Part shown: positions 1 to 6,610 of the stretch, piece after piece | Numbering within the stretch: the first letter of the stretch is position 1 | Layout of the letters: the number at the start of each line of letters is the position of its first letter | DNA from: Pseudomonadota bacterium | GTDB lineage: Bacteria; Pseudomonadota; Alphaproteobacteria; Acetobacterales; Acetobacteraceae | DNA length: 6,610 nucleotides | NCBI GenBank assembly: GCA_021815835.1 | Contig: JAKAZN010000107.1 | Location: 1 to 6,610 of the forward strand | Reading direction: 5' to 3' | Program-made: the position numbers and the translations under genes | Notes under the pieces: generated by a model | Told to the model about the DNA's origin: nothing | The model's database searches: none | The model's input: only the letters and a program-made list of their open reading frames with translations

Positions 1-250
1 GCCGCACCAACCGCCGCAGATGGAAGCGGATTTCCTCCCCCGACGGGGTCTTGCCCGGACGCAGCAGCATCGCCACCGGGCGCGAGGTCGCGGTGTCGTA
101 GACGTTGATCGGCTGAAAGCAGCGCTCGTCGTAATGCGCATTGAACAAGGCGATCTGCTGGTGGCCATGCACGACATCGACGGTGTCGTCGATATCCGGT
201 GTGACGGCGCGCGGCGGGCGGACATAGCTGGCGCAATAGATATCGACAGA
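1..250 (-). pseudogene. IS1380-family transposase fragment, missing its N-terminal part and cut by the window edge
   Basis: Reading the minus strand from about 247 down to 2 gives an uninterrupted frame of about 82 residues typical of IS1380-type (DDE group 1) transposases. It begins VDIYCASYVRPP, then has TPDIDDTVDVVHGHQQ, LFNAHYDERCFQPI, VYDTATSRPVAMLLRPGK and TPSGEEIRFHLRRLVR. The DIDDT segment carries what should be the first catalytic Asp of the DDE triad; the other two would lie left of the window. Full-length relatives are roughly 430-460 residues and have over 100 residues before this block. Here the frame stays open upstream to an ATG at 289-287, but residues before VDIY are a Gly/Pro-rich run that does not look like the family. 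I therefore infer that the 5' part of the gene and the IS end were lost near position 250. No terminal inverted repeat or target duplication is visible. The IS family call is firm; the pseudogene status is probable. Confidence 0.85.
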
Positions 251-262
251 GGTGGCCGGTCC

Positions 263-292
263 TTGACTTCCGCCCGGCCCGGCCCGCATAAG
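263..292 (+). promoter_or_regulatory. Candidate sigma70-type promoter for the ffh operon
   Basis: TTGACT at 263-268 matches five of six bases of the -35 consensus, including the TTGAC core that alphaproteobacterial promoters favour. After an 18-nt GC-rich spacer, CATAAG at 287-292 matches four of six bases of the -10 consensus. Transcription would start near 299, giving a leader of about 105 nt. It is the only good -35/-10 pair seen between the transposase remnant and ffh, and it begins about 13 nt beyond the end of recognisable transposase homology. Confidence 0.55.
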
Positions 293-323
293 CCGCCCGT
301 TCCGGGGACATCCCGTCCCTCCG

Positions 324-347
324 GTCCCCGCCCTCAGGGGCGGGGGC
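324..347 (+). promoter_or_regulatory. GC-rich hairpin 1 in the ffh leader
   Basis: CCCCGCCC at 326-333 pairs perfectly with GGGCGGGG at 338-345 around a TCAG tetraloop. A U-G wobble (325/346) and a G-C pair (324/347) extend it to 10 bp. No U-tract follows on the plus strand, so it is not a canonical intrinsic terminator. GGGGAC at 304-309 could instead pair with GTCCCC at 324-329, which would block this stem, although the hairpin should be the more stable form. Its function is unknown. Confidence 0.5.
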
Positions 348-349
348 AC

Positions 350-379
350 CGTCGCCCCGCGAAGGCTCGCGCGGCGACG
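350..379 (+). promoter_or_regulatory. GC-rich hairpin 2 in the ffh leader
   Basis: CGTCGCC at 350-356 pairs with GGCGACG at 373-379. After a single C/C mismatch (357/372), CGCG at 358-361 pairs with CGCG at 368-371, closing a six-base AAGGCT loop at 362-367. That makes 11 bp with one mismatch. It ends 11 nt before the ffh Shine-Dalgarno sequence (GGAGAAG, 391-397) and starts 2 nt after hairpin 1. No U-tract follows. It might affect translation initiation or leader stability, or simply reflect high GC content. Confidence 0.5.
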
Positions 380-404
380 CGATAGCCTGTGGAGAAGTCC
401 GCCC

Positions 405-1796
<1,392 letters not shown>

Positions 1797-1821
1797 ACAC
1801 CTCACTGGAGAGACACGACCG

Positions 1822-2154
1822 ATGGGTCTGAAAATCCGCCTTGCCCGCGCCGGCGCCAAGCGGCGCCCCTATTACCACATCGTGGTGGCCGACAGCCGCT
1901 CCCCGCGCGATGGGCGATTCATCGAGAAGGTGGGCAGCTACAATCCCATGCTGCCGGCCGAACACGCCGAGCGGGTGCGCCTGGTCGATGAGCGTGTGCG
2001 CCATTGGCTGGGGCAGGGGGCGCTGGCGACCGATCGCGTCGCGCGCTTCCTCGGCCGCGCCGGCCTCGCGCCGATGCCGGCCTGGCGCGAGCAGCCGCAC
2101 CAATCCGCGCCGAAGAAGAAGGCGCAGGAACGCGCGGCGAAGGCCGCCGGCTGA
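1822..2154 (+). CDS. rpsP: 30S ribosomal protein bS16
   Basis: bS16 is an early-to-intermediate binder of the 16S rRNA 5' domain in the small ribosomal subunit. The 110-residue product opens with the family signature [20 protein letters not shown], followed by [22 protein letters not shown] (about 21-42). The middle, [20 protein letters not shown], is the usual helix containing the G-A-x-x-T/S turn. The conserved core is about 80 residues. The remainder is a basic, Ala/Lys-rich tail ([16 protein letters not shown]) of the kind often seen in alphaproteobacteria. The ATG has GGAGAG at 1807-1812, 9 nt upstream. rimM begins 7 nt after the stop, so the two are probably cotranscribed and perhaps coupled, in keeping with the known link between RimM and 30S assembly. 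Confidence 0.97.
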   Translation: MGLKIRLARAGAKRRPYYHIVVADSRSPRDGRFIEKVGSYNPMLPAEHAERVRLVDERVRHWLGQGALATDRVARFLGRAGLAPMPAWREQPHQSAPKKKAQERAAKAAG

Positions 2155-2161
2155 GACAGGG

Positions 2162-2722
2162 ATGAATGACGCTCCCGTCCTGTTGGGTGTGCCCGTCCTG
2201 TTGGGTATAATCGGCCGTCCGCACGGCGTGCGGGGGCTGGTGCACGTTGTCAGCTACACCGATCCGCCGGAGGCGCTGGCGGAATACGGCTGGCTGGACG
2301 CGGCGGATGGGCGGCGGTTCTCGGTGCAATGGCGCGGCGAGGGACTGGCGGAACTGACATTGGCCGACGGGACGCGGATCGGCGACCGGAATGCCGCGGA
2401 GCGGCTGACGAACCTGCAACTCTTCGTCCCCCGCGCGCGGCTGGCGCCGGCGGCGGAGGACGAATTCTACCTCGCCGATCTGATCGGTCTCGATGCGTTC
2501 GATCCTTCCGGGGCGAAGCTCGGCGTCGTCCGCGCGGTGCATGATTACGGCGCCGGGGCGAGCCTGGAGATCGTGCCCGCGGACGGATCGCCGCTGCTGG
2601 TTCCGTTCACCCGCGCTTCGGTGCCGGAGGTCGATCTGGCGGCGCGGCGCGCGACGGTCGCGGCGCCGGCGGTGATCGAGGCGCGGGACGCGGCGTCCCC
2701 TTCCGGGGACGTGGCGGCATGA
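2162..2722 (+). CDS. rimM: Ribosome maturation factor RimM
   Basis: RimM assists late maturation of the 30S subunit head, acting through ribosomal protein S19 and the 16S 3' domain. The 186-residue product has the N-terminal RimM barrel with the signature [10 protein letters not shown] (18-27) and DRNAAERL (75-82). A linker leads to the C-terminal PRC-barrel, from [10 protein letters not shown] (101-110) through [10 protein letters not shown] (121-130) to about 167. The start is uncertain. ATG 2162 is the first in-frame codon after the rpsP stop, but the only purine run, AGGG at 2158-2161, abuts it, so initiation may rely on coupling to rpsP. GTG at 2189 is an alternative that would remove most of an unusual [12 protein letters not shown] repeat at residues 5-16. 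The last four bases (ATGA) overlap the trmD start, and a short disordered-looking tail follows the PRC domain. Confidence 0.95.
   Translation: MNDAPVLLGVPVLLGIIGRPHGVRGLVHVVSYTDPPEALAEYGWLDAADGRRFSVQWRGEGLAELTLADGTRIGDRNAAERLTNLQLFVPRARLAPAAEDEFYLADLIGLDAFDPSGAKLGVVRAVHDYGAGASLEIVPADGSPLLVPFTRASVPEVDLAARRATVAAPAVIEARDAASPSGDVAA
2174..2209 (+). repeat. 18-bp tandem duplication at the 5' end of rimM
   Basis: CCCGTCCTGTTGGGT occurs twice, at 2174-2188 and 2192-2206, identical over 15 nt with a period of 18. The following triplets are GTG and ATA, so the full units agree at 16 of 18 positions. Because 18 is a multiple of three, the repeat is in frame and encodes PVLLGV followed by PVLLGI. Typical RimM proteins have only one such strand before the GRPHG motif. 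Confidence 0.9.
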
Positions 2723-3429
2723 CCTGGCGCGCCACCGTGCTGACCTTGTTTCCGGAGATGTTTCCCGGTCCGCTCGGCCATTCGCTCGCCGGCCGCGCGC
2801 GGGCGGGCGGGCTGTGGTCGCTGGAGACCGTCGATCTGCGCGATTTCGCCACCGACCGGCATCGCTCCGTCGATGACACGCCGTTCGGCGGCGGGGCGGG
2901 GATGGTGCTGCGCGCCGAGATCGCCGACGCCGCGCTGGCCTCGGTGGATGACGGACCGCCCGATGGGCGGCCGATGCTGGCGCTGACCCCGCGCGGGCAA
3001 CCCTTCACGCAGGCGGACGCGGCATCGCTCGCCGCGGGCCCGGGGGCGATCCTGCTGTGCGGGCGCTACGAGGGGATCGACCAACGCGTGATCGAGGCCC
3101 GCGGCCTGCGCGAAGTTTCGATCGGCGATTATGTGCTGTCGGGCGGCGAGCTCGCGGCGATGGTGCTGCTCGATGCCGCGATCCGGCTGCGGGCAGGCGT
3201 GATGGGCGCGGCGGACAGCGCCGAGGAGGAAAGCTTCAGCGCCGGCCTGCTGGAATACCCGCACTACACCCGCCCGGCGGAATGGCGCGGGCGTCGCGTG
3301 CCCGAGGTTCTGCTCTCGGGCAATCACGCCGCGATCGCCGCCTGGCGGCGCGCGCAGGCCGAAGCGGTCACCCGTGCGCGGCGCCCCGATCTTTGGGCGC
3401 GGCGGGCGCGCCAGGAGCATCCGGCATGA
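2719..3429 (+). CDS. trmD: tRNA (guanine-37-N1)-methyltransferase TrmD
   Basis: TrmD uses S-adenosylmethionine to methylate N1 of G37, next to the anticodon, preventing +1 frameshifting. It works as a SPOUT-class homodimer. The 236-residue product has the N-terminal [15 protein letters not shown] (9-23), [14 protein letters not shown] (52-65), the trefoil-knot AdoMet site [15 protein letters not shown] (112-126) and [15 protein letters not shown] (134-148), and the substrate-side [13 protein letters not shown] (177-189) and [10 protein letters not shown] (197-206). Length is typical (E. coli about 255). The segment equivalent to E. coli TEDSF, where Asp169 acts in catalysis, reads EEESF (169-173), so Glu171 stands at the Asp position. 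I recall this in other alphaproteobacterial TrmDs but could not check. The start overlaps the rimM stop (ATGA); GGGGA at 2705-2709 lies 9 nt upstream. The stop overlaps the next gene's start in another ATGA. Confidence 0.97.
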   Translation: MTWRATVLTLFPEMFPGPLGHSLAGRARAGGLWSLETVDLRDFATDRHRSVDDTPFGGGAGMVLRAEIADAALASVDDGPPDGRPMLALTPRGQPFTQADAASLAAGPGAILLCGRYEGIDQRVIEARGLREVSIGDYVLSGGELAAMVLLDAAIRLRAGVMGAADSAEEESFSAGLLEYPHYTRPAEWRGRRVPEVLLSGNHAAIAAWRRAQAEAVTRARRPDLWARRARQEHPA

Positions 3430-4244
3430 GCACGACCCAGGCCGACAAGGCCGCCGCTTTCCGTGCCCTGCACGACCGCCCGTTTGTCATCGCCAATGCC
3501 TGGGACGCGGGCTCGGCGCGGCTGCTGGCCAGGATCGGGTTTCCGGCGCTGGCCACCTCCTCGGGCGCCGCGGCGGGCGTGCTCGGGCGGCGGGATGGGC
3601 GGATCAGCCGGGCGGAAGCGCTCGACCACGCCCGCGCCATCGTTGCCGCGACGGAACTGCCGGTCTCGGCCGATCTGGAAAAGGGCTTCGCCGACGCCCC
3701 GGAGGGCGTGGCCGAGACGATCGGTCTCGCCGCCGCGACGGGGCTGGTGGGCGCCTCGATCGAGGATGCCACCGGCGATCCCGCCACGCCGCTGTTTCCG
3801 CCCGACCAGGCCGTGGCGCGCATCGCGGCCGCGGTCGCCGCCGCGCGCGCCCTGCCGTTCAGCTTCACGCTCACCGCGCGAGCGGAGAATTTCCTGCGCG
3901 GCAACCCCGATCTCGATGATACCATCCGCCGGCTGCGTGCCTTCGAGGCCGCCGGGGCGGACGTGCTGATGGCGCCGGGGCTGCCGGACCTCGACGCGGT
4001 GCGTCAGGTCTGCGCCGCGCTGTCGCGGCCGTTCAACTTCATGGCCGGGATTCGCGGCAAATCCTTCTCCGTCGCGGCGCTGGCGGACGCGGGCGCGCGG
4101 CGGATCAGCCTCGCCACCTCGCTCTATCGCGCCGCCATGACCGGGATGCTGGTCGCGGCCCGGGAGGTCGCTTCCACCGGCGGTTTCGACTGGCTCGACA
4201 CCACCATGACCACGCCCGAGCTCAACGCGATGCTCGACCCCTGA
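3426..4244 (+). CDS. Isocitrate lyase/PEP mutase superfamily protein, substrate unknown
   Basis: The 272-residue product belongs to the PEP mutase/isocitrate lyase TIM-barrel superfamily, whose members make or break C-C or P-C bonds in 2-oxo and dicarboxylic acids using Mg2+. Visible family blocks are [14 protein letters not shown] (21-34), the substrate-side [12 protein letters not shown] (43-54), the likely metal region VSADLEKGF (80-88), SIEDATGD (111-118), LTARAENFL (149-157) and [13 protein letters not shown] (177-189). The KKCGH/KRCGH catalytic Cys loop of isocitrate lyase and methylisocitrate lyase (PrpB) is absent: the chain passes from [16 protein letters not shown] to DQAVARI. It is therefore neither AceA nor PrpB, nor clearly a phosphonate PEP mutase. 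It looks like the widespread, poorly characterised branch often annotated only at superfamily level. The start codon overlaps the trmD stop (ATGA), with AGGAG at 3413-3417 placed 8 nt upstream, so translation is probably coupled to trmD. The cytoplasmic location is inferred from the lack of a signal peptide or membrane segment. Confidence 0.9.
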   Translation: MSTTQADKAAAFRALHDRPFVIANAWDAGSARLLARIGFPALATSSGAAAGVLGRRDGRISRAEALDHARAIVAATELPVSADLEKGFADAPEGVAETIGLAAATGLVGASIEDATGDPATPLFPPDQAVARIAAAVAAARALPFSFTLTARAENFLRGNPDLDDTIRRLRAFEAAGADVLMAPGLPDLDAVRQVCAALSRPFNFMAGIRGKSFSVAALADAGARRISLATSLYRAAMTGMLVAAREVASTGGFDWLDTTMTTPELNAMLDP

Positions 4245-4251
4245 ACCCGCC

Positions 4252-4270
4252 CGGATTGCCTTCGCAACCG
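4252..4270 (+). other. Weak bulged hairpin between the PEP mutase-like gene and rplS
   Basis: In the 62-nt gap, CGG (4252-4254), a bulged A, and TTGC (4256-4259) can pair with GCAA (4264-4267) and CCG (4268-4270) around a CTTC loop. Seven pairs with one bulge and no following U-tract do not make a terminator. The rest of the gap holds the rplS ribosome binding site (AAAGGA, 4292-4297) and no good promoter. Confidence 0.25.
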
Positions 4271-4306
4271 TGGCGCCGTAATCGATCCGAGAAAGGACCT
4301 TGACCG

Positions 4307-4708
4307 ATGAACATCATCCAGACCTTTGAGGCCGACGAGATCGCCCGCCTCACCGCTTCGCGCGCGGTGCCCGTCTTCGCGCCCGGCGATACCGTGCGCG
4401 TCTCGGTGAAAGTCGTCGAGGGCGAGCGCGCGCGCGTCCAGGCCTTCGAGGGCGTGGTGATCGCGCGGTCCAACAAGGGCCTGAACAGCAACTTCACCGT
4501 GCGCAAGATCAGCTACGGCGAGGGCGTGGAGCGCGTGTTTCCGCTCTATTCGCCCACCATCGCCGAGATCGCGGTGATCCGCCACGGCGACGTGCGGCGC
4601 GCGAAGCTCTATTACCTGCGCGGCCGGTCGGGCAAATCCGCCCGCATCGCCGAGAAGGCGCGCGGCACCACCCCGCATCCGGCCGCCGAGGCCGCCGCCG
4701 AATCCTGA
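4307..4708 (+). CDS. rplS: 50S ribosomal protein bL19
   Basis: bL19 sits on the large subunit at the interface with the 30S and contributes to an intersubunit bridge. The 133-residue product has the family core [18 protein letters not shown] (22-39), [16 protein letters not shown] (43-58), [18 protein letters not shown] (62-79) and the basic C-terminal motif [18 protein letters not shown] (97-114). After about 117 an Ala/Pro-rich tail of some 16 residues ([13 protein letters not shown]) extends beyond the E. coli protein (115 residues); such tails are common in this class. ATG 4307 is supported by AAAGGA 9 nt upstream and by the usual MNIIQ-like N-terminus. Ribosomal gene rplS normally follows trmD directly; here the PEP mutase-like gene lies between them. 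leuC starts 28 nt after the stop. Confidence 0.97.
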   Translation: MNIIQTFEADEIARLTASRAVPVFAPGDTVRVSVKVVEGERARVQAFEGVVIARSNKGLNSNFTVRKISYGEGVERVFPLYSPTIAEIAVIRHGDVRRAKLYYLRGRSGKSARIAEKARGTTPHPAAEAAAES

Positions 4709-4736
4709 CCCGACACGCAGACGGAGGAAACAAAAA

Positions 4737-6155
4737 ATGTCCGAGAGCCGGCCCCGCACCCTGTTCGACAAGATCTGGGACAGTCACGTGGTGGAGCGGC
4801 TCCCGGACGGGACCTGTGTCCTCTATATCGATCGGCACCTGGTCCACGAGGTCACCAGCCCGCAGGCCTTCGAGGGCCTGCGGCTCGCCGGCCGCCGCCT
4901 GCGCCGGCCGGACGCGACGATCGCGGTGGCGGATCATAACATCCCGACGATCGGCCCGCGCACCGCGGACACCATCAAGGAAGAGGACAGCCGCATCCAG
5001 GTCCAGACCCTGGAGCGGAACGTGGTGGAATTCGGCGTGCCGTATATCCCGATCCTGGATGTGCGCCAGGGCATCGTGCACATCATCGGCCCGGAGCTGG
5101 GGATTTCCCTGCCCGGCACAACGATCGTTTGCGGCGACAGCCACACCTCCACCCATGGCGCGCTGGGCGCGCTGGCATTCGGGATCGGCACGTCCGAGGT
5201 CGAGCACGTGATGGCGACGCAGACCTTGTTGCAGCGCCCGGCGAAGAACATGCTGGTGCGGGTGGATCACAGCCTGGGCTTCGGCGCCTCGGCCAAGGAT
5301 CTGGTGCTGGCGATCATCGGCAAGATCACCACCGCCGGCGGCAACGGCCACGTGATCGAATACGCCGGCGAGGCGATCCGCGCGCTGGATATGGCCGGGC
5401 GGATGACGGTCTCCAACATGACGATCGAGGCCGGCGCGCGCGCCGGGCTGATCGCGCCGGACGAGACCACCTTCGCCTATGTCGAGGGGCGCGAATATGC
5501 CCCCAAGGGCGCCGCGTTCGAGCAGGCGGTGGCGTACTGGCGCAGCCTGCCCACCGACCCTGGTGCCGCCTACGACACCACCGTGGTCCTGGACGCGCGC
5601 GAGATCGCGCCGATGGTGACCTGGGGCACGAATCCGGGCGCGGTGGTGCCGGTGACGGGCGTGGTGCCGGACCCGTCATCGATCGCCGACGAGGCCGCCA
5701 GGGCGCAGATGCAGCGGATGCTGGCCTACATGGCGTTGACGCCCGGGACGCCGATGCAGGACCTGCCGATCGACGTGGTGTTCATCGGCTCCTGCACCAA
5801 CGGCCGGCTCGAGGATATCCGCGCCGCCGCCGCCGTCGCCAAGGGCCGCAAGGTGGCCGCCGGCGTGCGCGCGCTGGTGGTGCCGGGCTCGGGCCAGGTG
5901 AAGCTGGCGGCCGAGAAGGAAGGGCTGGACCGGGTGCTGCTGGAGGCCGGGTTCGAGTGGCGCGATCCGTGCTGCTCCATGTGCCTTGGGATGAACCCGG
6001 ACAAGATCACCGCCGGGCAGCGCTGTGCGAGCACGTCGAACCGCAATTTCGAGGGGCGGCAGGGGCCGGGCGGGCGCACGCATCTGGTCTCCCCGGCGAT
6101 GGCCGCGGCGGCGGCGGTCATGGGACGGATCACCGACGTGCGGCAACTGGGCTGA
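4737..6155 (+). CDS. leuC: 3-isopropylmalate dehydratase large subunit LeuC
   Basis: LeuC pairs with LeuD to isomerise 2-isopropylmalate to 3-isopropylmalate, the second step committed to leucine synthesis, using a labile [4Fe-4S] cluster as in aconitase. The 472 residues match the bacterial LeuC length. Visible blocks are [12 protein letters not shown] (8-19), VADHNIPT (64-71), [21 protein letters not shown] (131-151), [12 protein letters not shown] (153-164), [13 protein letters not shown] (349-361) and [10 protein letters not shown] (414-423), then the C-terminal [12 protein letters not shown] (432-443). Cluster ligands should be Cys353, Cys413 and Cys416. The second ligand motif reads DPCCSMC, where most LeuC proteins have PGCSMC, so an extra Cys412 sits beside the ligand. 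The start has a very good Shine-Dalgarno (GGAGGAA, 4723-4729) with an A-rich 7-nt spacer, the strongest in the window, suggesting high or independent translation. leuD begins 14 nt downstream. Confidence 0.98.
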   Translation: MSESRPRTLFDKIWDSHVVERLPDGTCVLYIDRHLVHEVTSPQAFEGLRLAGRRLRRPDATIAVADHNIPTIGPRTADTIKEEDSRIQVQTLERNVVEFGVPYIPILDVRQGIVHIIGPELGISLPGTTIVCGDSHTSTHGALGALAFGIGTSEVEHVMATQTLLQRPAKNMLVRVDHSLGFGASAKDLVLAIIGKITTAGGNGHVIEYAGEAIRALDMAGRMTVSNMTIEAGARAGLIAPDETTFAYVEGREYAPKGAAFEQAVAYWRSLPTDPGAAYDTTVVLDAREIAPMVTWGTNPGAVVPVTGVVPDPSSIADEAARAQMQRMLAYMALTPGTPMQDLPIDVVFIGSCTNGRLEDIRAAAAVAKGRKVAAGVRALVVPGSGQVKLAAEKEGLDRVLLEAGFEWRDPCCSMCLGMNPDKITAGQRCASTSNRNFEGRQGPGGRTHLVSPAMAAAAAVMGRITDVRQLG

Positions 6156-6169
6156 GGGGGAACGCGAGC

Positions 6170-6610
6170 ATGGACAAGTTCACCACCCTGACCGCCGTCG
6201 CGGCGCCGCTGCCGCTGGCGAATGTCGATACCGACAAGATCATCCCGGCCCGGTTCCTCAAGACCATCAAGCGATCGGGCCTCGGCGTGCATCTGTTCGA
6301 CACCCTGCGCTACGACGCGACGGGCGCGGAACGGGGGGAGTTCGTGTTGAACCAGGAGCCGTATCGCCACGCGCAGATCATCGTCGCGCATGAGAATTTC
6401 GGCTGCGGGTCCTCGCGTGAGCACGCGCCCTGGGCGCTGCTGGATTTCGGCATCCGCTGCGTGATCGCGCCGGATTTCGCCGATATCTTCTACAACAACA
6501 GCTTCAAGAACGGCATCCTGCCGATCTGCCTGCCGCGCGCGGTGTGCGACGCGCTGATCGAGGACGCGAAGATGGGCGGCAACGCCCGCCTGACCGTCGA
6601 TCTGGAACGC
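6170..6610 (+). CDS. leuD: 3-isopropylmalate dehydratase small subunit LeuD (3' end outside the window)
   Basis: This is the swivel-domain subunit that completes the LeuCD isomerase and helps close the active site over the substrate. The 147 codons present are open to the edge; LeuD is usually about 200 residues, so roughly the last quarter is missing. Family blocks are [19 protein letters not shown] (13-31), [17 protein letters not shown] (74-90) with the substrate-contacting GSSREH, and [17 protein letters not shown] (103-119). The start is ATG 6170, preceded by GAGGGGGA (6154-6161), which overlaps the end of leuC, so expression of the two subunits is probably coupled. The order rplS-leuC-leuD fits the alphaproteobacterial arrangement, and leuB may follow outside the window, though that cannot be seen. 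No frameshift or missing motif was found in the visible part. Confidence 0.97.
   Translation, partial: MDKFTTLTAVAAPLPLANVDTDKIIPARFLKTIKRSGLGVHLFDTLRYDATGAERGEFVLNQEPYRHAQIIVAHENFGCGSSREHAPWALLDFGIRCVIAPDFADIFYNNSFKNGILPICLPRAVCDALIEDAKMGGNARLTVDLER

Noticed and set aside
324..347. Intrinsic terminator upstream of ffh
   Set aside because: The stem is strong but no U-tract follows on either strand, and it lies downstream of the best promoter.
20..385. Plus-strand open frame of 121 codons upstream of ffh
   Set aside because: It is antisense to the transposase fragment, then runs through the promoter and hairpins. It has no recognisable domain and no ribosome binding site, and is explained by high GC content.
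2545..3420. Long minus-strand open frame opposite rimM and trmD
   Set aside because: Arg/Ala/Pro-rich shadow with no motif; both strands cannot reasonably encode conserved proteins here.
3426..4244. Assignment as methylisocitrate lyase (PrpB) or isocitrate lyase
   Set aside because: The KKCGH/KRCGH catalytic Cys motif is missing from the expected loop.
4300..4305. TTGACC as a -35 element just before rplS
   Set aside because: A matching -10 would fall inside the rplS coding region, and no such element is seen there.
4245..4306. Ribosomal protein autoregulatory leader (L19-type) before rplS
   Set aside because: The gap is only 62 nt with one weak bulged hairpin; nothing resembles the known L19 leaders of other phyla.
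4509..5351. Long minus-strand open frame opposite rplS and leuC
   Set aside because: It spans two well-supported plus-strand genes and has the composition of a GC shadow.

Overview
The window looks like a chromosomal core segment of a high-GC alphaproteobacterium, most likely in or near the Acetobacteraceae (Rhodospirillales). The reasons are the very high GC content with G/C-rich third codon positions, the gene order ffh-rpsP-rimM-trmD-(PEP mutase-like)-rplS-leuC-leuD, alphaproteobacterial-type variants in Ffh and TrmD, and an IS1380-type transposase fragment of a kind common in acetic acid bacteria. The taxonomic placement is inferred from recalled family features, not from a search.

Layout. 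Positions 1 to about 250 hold, on the minus strand, part of an IS1380-family DDE transposase. It runs off the left edge, and its recognisable homology stops abruptly on the side facing ffh. Positions 251-404 are a non-coding leader with a plausible sigma70-type promoter (TTGACT, 18-nt spacer, CATAAG) followed by two adjacent GC-rich hairpins and a Shine-Dalgarno sequence. From 405 to the right edge everything is on the plus strand and tightly packed. The genes are ffh (SRP GTPase), rpsP (ribosomal protein S16), rimM (16S maturation factor), trmD (tRNA m1G37 methyltransferase), an isocitrate lyase/PEP mutase superfamily enzyme of unknown substrate, rplS (ribosomal protein L19), leuC (isopropylmalate isomerase large subunit) and leuD (small subunit, cut by the right edge).

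How the genes work together. The first half is the widely conserved translation and protein-targeting cluster: a co-translational targeting GTPase, two ribosomal proteins, a 30S maturation factor and a tRNA modification enzyme that protects the reading frame. rimM/trmD and trmD/PEP-mutase-like each overlap in an ATGA, which suggests translational coupling. leuC and leuD encode the two subunits of one leucine-biosynthesis enzyme and follow rplS after only 28 nt, so the whole run could be one transcription unit. No internal terminator was seen.

I see no convincing new multi-gene system. The points most worth a second look are the double-hairpin ffh leader next to a truncated IS, the PEP mutase-like gene embedded in the translation operon, a perfect 15-nt tandem duplication at the rimM start, a Glu at the expected catalytic Asp position of TrmD, and an extra Cys beside the LeuC iron-sulfur ligands.
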